From: an uncultured Pelagibacteraceae bacterium
Lineage (GTDB): Bacteria; Pseudomonadota; Alphaproteobacteria; Pelagibacterales; Pelagibacteraceae
DNA length: 64,000 nt
Assembly: GCA_902574525.1 (NCBI GenBank)
Contig: CACGNQ010000003.1
Coordinates: 1-64,000, forward strand
Direction: 5' to 3'
The position numbers were made by a program, and so were the translations under genes. Below are positions 59,862 to 64,000 of this stretch, in pieces. The first letter of the stretch is position 1, and each line of letters starts with the position of its first letter. Under the pieces are notes generated by a model that saw only the letters and a list, made by a program, of their open reading frames with translations, ran no database searches and was not told the DNA's origin.

Positions 59862-61554
59862 TTTTTGTGCTGCCTATCTCAAAAACCTCATCACAGTATT
59901 TAATTAATGATCTGTCATGAGTTATAAGAATTATCGTCTTGTCGTGCTTAATTTCTTGCAAAATTTTGAAAAAATCATTTGATGATTTTGGATCTAATGA
60001 GGTTGTAGGTTCGTCTAGTATTAGTATTTTAGCATCCCTGTACAAAGCTCTAGCAAGAGAAATTTTCTGCCTTTGACCTCCAGAAATTTTGGATCCTCCT
60101 TTATCTCCTATGATAGAATTTGAATCCTCTTTTTCTCTTACTAATAGGTCTTTAAGTTGCAAAATTTCAGTAACGTGATTAAACTTATTTTCATTATACT
60201 CTAATCCAAAACAGATATTTTTTTTAATGCTTGAGTTTAAAATAAATGTACTTTGTGGAATATATCCTATCTTATTCTGCCAACTGTTTAGAAAATTTTC
60301 TATATTATATTTATTATTAATTAGAATATTTCCCTTCTTTGGTTTTAGTAAACCAGTAATTAGATCAATTAATGTTGATTTTCCAGAGCCAGATCTTCCC
60401 ACTATTGCGAAAATTTTATTAGCTGAAATCTCTAAATTAAAATTATTAAAAATTTTATTTTTTTTTCCATAGTCAAAACTTATTTCACTTAAATTTATAG
60501 AGCTTATTGTATCTGGGATATTCTGAAGTTGCTCTATATCTAAACTTTCATCCTTGTGAGCTGTTTTAAATTCATCTTTCAACTCATCTATGAGAGCTTT
60601 ATCTACTCTAATTGAAGATGATAATATAAACATTGTATTAATTGATTGTGACATTTTAACAATTAAAATTGTATATAAACTTAAAAGAGAAATTAGCTTA
60701 TCCGCATTTATATTTTGATTTAATAAAAAGATAACTGAAAATATTAAAATTAAAACTATTAATGTTTCGAGCGAAGGTTTTGCTAAATCCATTAAGTTTT
60801 TTGAATTTGTATCTGATTTAACTCTTATATTTAAATGTTTATCAAAGTTTTTTTGAAATGTTGTAAAGTTTTTATTAATTAAAATAAGCTTAATTGAATT
60901 AAAAGTTTCGTTTAAGGTTTCCAAAAAATAACTCCTACTAACAAAACTAAGTTTTCCAAACTTGGAAAATTTATCTTTTAAAAAGAAAAAGGATATAGAC
61001 AAAATTAAAATTAAAATTGAGGAAACTAATATTGTTTCTAAACTTGTTGAAGCAATTAATAATAAAATGAAGAATAGTAACAGTAATATTTCTTTATAAA
61101 GTTTCAGAGTTGAGTGTAATAAATTTGATAAACGATGGCTCTCTATAATATTCCTGATAATCTCTGATGAAGTTTTTGAGTTGAAAAAAGAATAATTTTT
61201 TTTAATATACGAATTAAATATATTACTCTGTATATAAATTTGTAAATCTTTAAAGTAATTATTTAGAAGATAAGTGCTTAAATACAATAAAATATTTTTA
61301 ATAATAAAAACAAATAATATTAAATATAGCAATTTGTTTAGCTCAACATTATCTAAAAATAAATTTAGATTAAAAAAACTTAAATCAATAATATTGCTCA
61401 CATTGCCGTCAGACAAAATTGATGCGATCATCACGGGTATTAAAGCGATGCTAAATACGTCAAAAAAAACTATAATTACAGAAAACAGAAGGTGAAAATA
61501 AAAAAGTAGTTTGAATCTAAAATTTAAAAAACTAAATATTTCTTTGATTAACAT
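59854..61554 (-). CDS. ABC transporter, TM-NBD fusion (MsbA/PglK-like glycolipid flippase)
   Basis: N-terminal TM region; AIVGRSGSGKSTLIDLITGLLKP; SKISGGQRQKISLARALYRDAKILILDEPTTSLD. Confidence 0.92.
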   Translation of the reverse strand: MLIKEIFSFLNFRFKLLFYFHLLFSVIIVFFDVFSIALIPVMIASILSDGNVSNIIDLSFFNLNLFLDNVELNKLLYLILFVFIIKNILLYLSTYLLNNYFKDLQIYIQSNIFNSYIKKNYSFFNSKTSSEIIRNIIESHRLSNLLHSTLKLYKEILLLLFFILLLIASTSLETILVSSILILILSISFFFLKDKFSKFGKLSFVSRSYFLETLNETFNSIKLILINKNFTTFQKNFDKHLNIRVKSDTNSKNLMDLAKPSLETLIVLILIFSVIFLLNQNINADKLISLLSLYTILIVKMSQSINTMFILSSSIRVDKALIDELKDEFKTAHKDESLDIEQLQNIPDTISSINLSEISFDYGKKNKIFNNFNLEISANKIFAIVGRSGSGKSTLIDLITGLLKPKKGNILINNKYNIENFLNSWQNKIGYIPQSTFILNSSIKKNICFGLEYNENKFNHVTEILQLKDLLVREKEDSNSIIGDKGGSKISGGQRQKISLARALYRDAKILILDEPTTSLDPKSSNDFFKILQEIKHDKTIILITHDRSLIKYCDEVFEIGSTKNE

Positions 61555-61868
61555 TTTATTTGATTTAAGATTAATAGCATTTTTTTACTCTAAATTAACT
61601 TAATTTAAGGTAAAATTTTGACAAAGATTTTATATGTCATTTTTTTATAAAAGTTGATATTAAATATTCTGTTTAAATAGTAATTATTAGAAAAAACCGC
61701 AAATTTTTTAAAAAATTTCTCATTTTTAATACTTAATTCGACTAAAAAGTTTTTAAGAAAATTTAAGGAAACTATATAGATCTATTATAACTGATCATTG
61801 GTTTTTATAAGAGAATTTTTAATGTTTCTTAACTTTTAAAGAATAATATAATAAGTAATCATTTATAA

Positions 61869-62837
61869 ATGAAAAATTTCAATATACTAATCACTGGTGG
61901 GTTTGGTCTATTAGGCCAAGCACTAACAAATCTTCTTAACGAAAGAAATTTTAACGTAATAATTTTAGATAAAAATAAACCTGCTCTAAAAAGAGTAAAT
62001 CTAAATAAAAAGAGAAATAGAGTTATAATTGGAAATTTTTTAGATAAGAAAATTCTTTTAACAATATTTAAAAAATATAAAATAAAAGCTGTATTCCATT
62101 TAGGTGCAACAACTCAAGTGAATGAAGCCTTAAATTTTCCCGCAAGTTCATATGAAAATAATATTAATGGAACGATTAATATTTTAGAAACTATAAGAGT
62201 ACTTAATAAAAAAACTATATTTTTATTTGCTTCATCTGATAAAGCTTACGGTGAGTGTAAAACAAAGTATAAAGAAAATAATAACATGAAAGCTATTTTT
62301 CCATATGATTTATCAAAAATGTCTAGTGATTTAATTTGCCAGTCGTACTCAAGAATTTATAACTTGAAAGTAGGTATATTAAGATGTGGCAATCTATATG
62401 GAAGAGCAGATTTTAATATGAATAGAATAATTCCAGATATAATGAGATCAGTAATAAAAAATAAAGCAATTGTATTAAGGTCAAATGGCAAAATGAAAAG
62501 GGATTATTTGCATGCAGATGATGCAGCAAATGCCTACTTTTTGTTAATGAAATTTATGATGAGGAATAAGAAAAAGAATTTAAAAATTTACAATGTAGGA
62601 TCAAAAACAAATTTTGCTGTAATTAACTTAGTAAAAAAAGTTTTATTTTATTGTAAAAAAAAGAATTATAAAATTATAATAAAAAATAGAGCCAAAAATG
62701 AATTAAATTTCCAAAAATTAGATTTTAGTAAAATAAAAAAAGAATTAAATTGGAGTCAGAAGATTAGTTTTACAGACGGTCTTAGGGATACAATATCTTG
62801 GTACTTTAAAAATAAAAATATCATAAAAAAACTTTAA
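61869..62837 (+). CDS. NAD-dependent epimerase/dehydratase, CDP-glucose 4,6-dehydratase (RfbG)-like
   Basis: ILITGGFGLLGQALTNLLN; FASSDKAYGECKTKYKENNNMKAIFPYDLSKMSSDLICQSYSRIYNLKVGILRCGNLYGRADFNMNRIIPDIMRSV; followed by RfbF. Confidence 0.8.
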   Translation: MKNFNILITGGFGLLGQALTNLLNERNFNVIILDKNKPALKRVNLNKKRNRVIIGNFLDKKILLTIFKKYKIKAVFHLGATTQVNEALNFPASSYENNINGTINILETIRVLNKKTIFLFASSDKAYGECKTKYKENNNMKAIFPYDLSKMSSDLICQSYSRIYNLKVGILRCGNLYGRADFNMNRIIPDIMRSVIKNKAIVLRSNGKMKRDYLHADDAANAYFLLMKFMMRNKKKNLKIYNVGSKTNFAVINLVKKVLFYCKKKNYKIIIKNRAKNELNFQKLDFSKIKKELNWSQKISFTDGLRDTISWYFKNKNIIKKL

Positions 62838-62838
62838 A

Positions 62839-63594
62839 ATGAAATGTGTAATACTTGCTGGTGGCTTAGGAACAAGATTAGCTGAAGAAACCAAAACAAA
62901 ACCTAAACCGATGGTTAGAATTGGAAATCAACCCATAATTTGGCACATAATAAAAATTTACAGACATTATGGTGTGAAAAATTTTATAATTTTAGCAGGA
63001 TATAAAGAGCAAATTTTAAAAAATTATTTTAAAAAAAATTTTAACAAAATTAAGAATAGAAAATATTCAACATACTATGACCCAAAAAATGATTTTTTTG
63101 TAACATGTATTAATACAGGGTTAAAAACTAATACTGCAGGAAGGATATTAAAGATTAAAAATCTTTTAATGAAAGAAAAAAAATTCTTTTTAACTTATGG
63201 TGATGGTGTTTCAAATATAAATATAAGAAAAACTTTTAAAATATTTAACGAAAAAAAATATTACGCTCTTGTAAGTGCTGTTAAACCTCCGGCTCGATAT
63301 GGAGTTTTAAAATTTAATAAAAATTTAGTAGTAAATAAGTTTCAAGAAAAAATTGATAATAAAAATATATGGATCAACGGTGGTTTCTTCATTTTTAGTA
63401 ATCAAATATTTAAACATATTAAAAAATATTCCTCCTCATTGGAGTATGAAACTCTTCCAAGCTTAATTAAAAAAAGAAAACTTATAGCTTATGACCATAA
63501 AGGATTTTGGGCTTGTATGGATACTTTAAGGGATAAAATTAATTTAAATAAGATTTGGAAATCCAATGATGCGCCTTGGAAAATATGGTTATAA
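62839..63594 (+). CDS. rfbF: glucose-1-phosphate cytidylyltransferase
   Basis: MKCVILAGGLGTRLAEETKTKPKPMVRIGNQPIIWHIIKIYRHYGVKNFIILAGYK. Confidence 0.92.
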   Translation: MKCVILAGGLGTRLAEETKTKPKPMVRIGNQPIIWHIIKIYRHYGVKNFIILAGYKEQILKNYFKKNFNKIKNRKYSTYYDPKNDFFVTCINTGLKTNTAGRILKIKNLLMKEKKFFLTYGDGVSNINIRKTFKIFNEKKYYALVSAVKPPARYGVLKFNKNLVVNKFQEKIDNKNIWINGGFFIFSNQIFKHIKKYSSSLEYETLPSLIKKRKLIAYDHKGFWACMDTLRDKINLNKIWKSNDAPWKIWL

Positions 63595-63597
63595 TTT

Positions 63598-64000
63598 CTA
63601 ATTCAATTGACTTGCATTATATATGTTTTTAAACTTTCTTCTGTCAGTTGAATAGACATATCTCTCTGGCATTGTTTTTTTGTATAAAAAAAACTTCACC
63701 TTTGCAAAAAAATTTGAAATTTTTTTGTAAAGTTTTTTTAACGAAAAAAGAAAAATAGTAAAAAAATATATAAGATAATATGGAATTTTTGATTTTTTAA
63801 CTGTGTCAAGATAAAGTTTTTTAATTAGGATTCTTTCTTTTTTGTTTTGTAGAAAACTTTTATTTAAAATATCTGATCCGAGGGTACATAAAAATATAAA
63901 ATTATAAATTTTAGAATTCTTATATTTGGTATTAGGAATATTAAATAATGCAGAGAATATAAATGCGGATGGCAATCTTGAATGCCAAAAATATTTATTA
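63598..64000 (-). CDS. C-terminal part of an unidentified protein, probably glycan-related; open to the window edge
   Basis: Frame stays open upstream of the TTG predicted at 63975 (NKYFWHSRLPSAFIFSALFN...), so the track start is probably internal. Confidence 0.5.
   Translation of the reverse strand, partial: NKYFWHSRLPSAFIFSALFNIPNTKYKNSKIYNFIFLCTLGSDILNKSFLQNKKERILIKKLYLDTVKKSKIPYYLIYFFTIFLFSLKKLYKKISNFFAKVKFFLYKKTMPERYVYSTDRRKFKNIYNASQLN

Noticed and set aside
61555-61868. Possible sigma70 promoter or regulatory RNA in the largest island intergenic gap (TTGACA at 61618)
   Set aside because: No -10 box at 16-18 bp spacing; AT-rich sequence makes such matches uninformative without TSS data
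1-64000. CRISPR array, prophage, transposase or integrase
   Set aside because: No regularly spaced repeats and no integrase, transposase, capsid or terminase-like translations were seen. Abundant poly-A/T runs are base composition, not arrays

Overview
AT-rich alphaproteobacterial chromosome segment. Gene content and order look like SAR11 / Pelagibacterales; this is an inference from small intergenic gaps, very low GC, a permuted tmRNA, and an orphan 5S rRNA bordering a surface-polysaccharide region. The left part (about 1-34.4 kb) is mostly housekeeping: ilvB fragment, miaA, Deg protease, hflKC, Mrp ATPase, thyX, ssrA (two-piece permuted tmRNA), bcp, fumC, AsmA-like, uvrD, pepP, ligA, bamD, lpxC, a truncated ftsA-like gene, ftsQ, ddl, murB, a transaldolase and pntA1/A2/B. 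It is interrupted by small accessory modules: a carbamoyltransferase/SxtJ/DUF5989 trio, two large membrane proteins next to ssrA, and a glycan cassette next to murB. An rpmJ gene and an isolated 5S rRNA (about 34.4-34.7 kb) are followed by at least 29 kb of sugar-nucleotide, glycosyltransferase, methyltransferase and aminotransferase genes with frequent strand switching. This matches the SAR11 hypervariable region located between 23S and 5S. The points most worth a second look are: (i) an FtsA homologue reduced to about 235 aa with no ftsZ beside it; (ii) a tightly packed minus-strand run with DUF4956, CotH-like (with repeat-rich C-terminus), VTC/CYTH, CmoA-like, PhyH-like and Lys-to-His DegT-family dehydratase-like genes; (iii) a near-perfect 16-bp direct repeat, one copy at the start of ssrA, bracketing a two-gene membrane-protein module. 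All product calls are from reading the translations; no database search was run.
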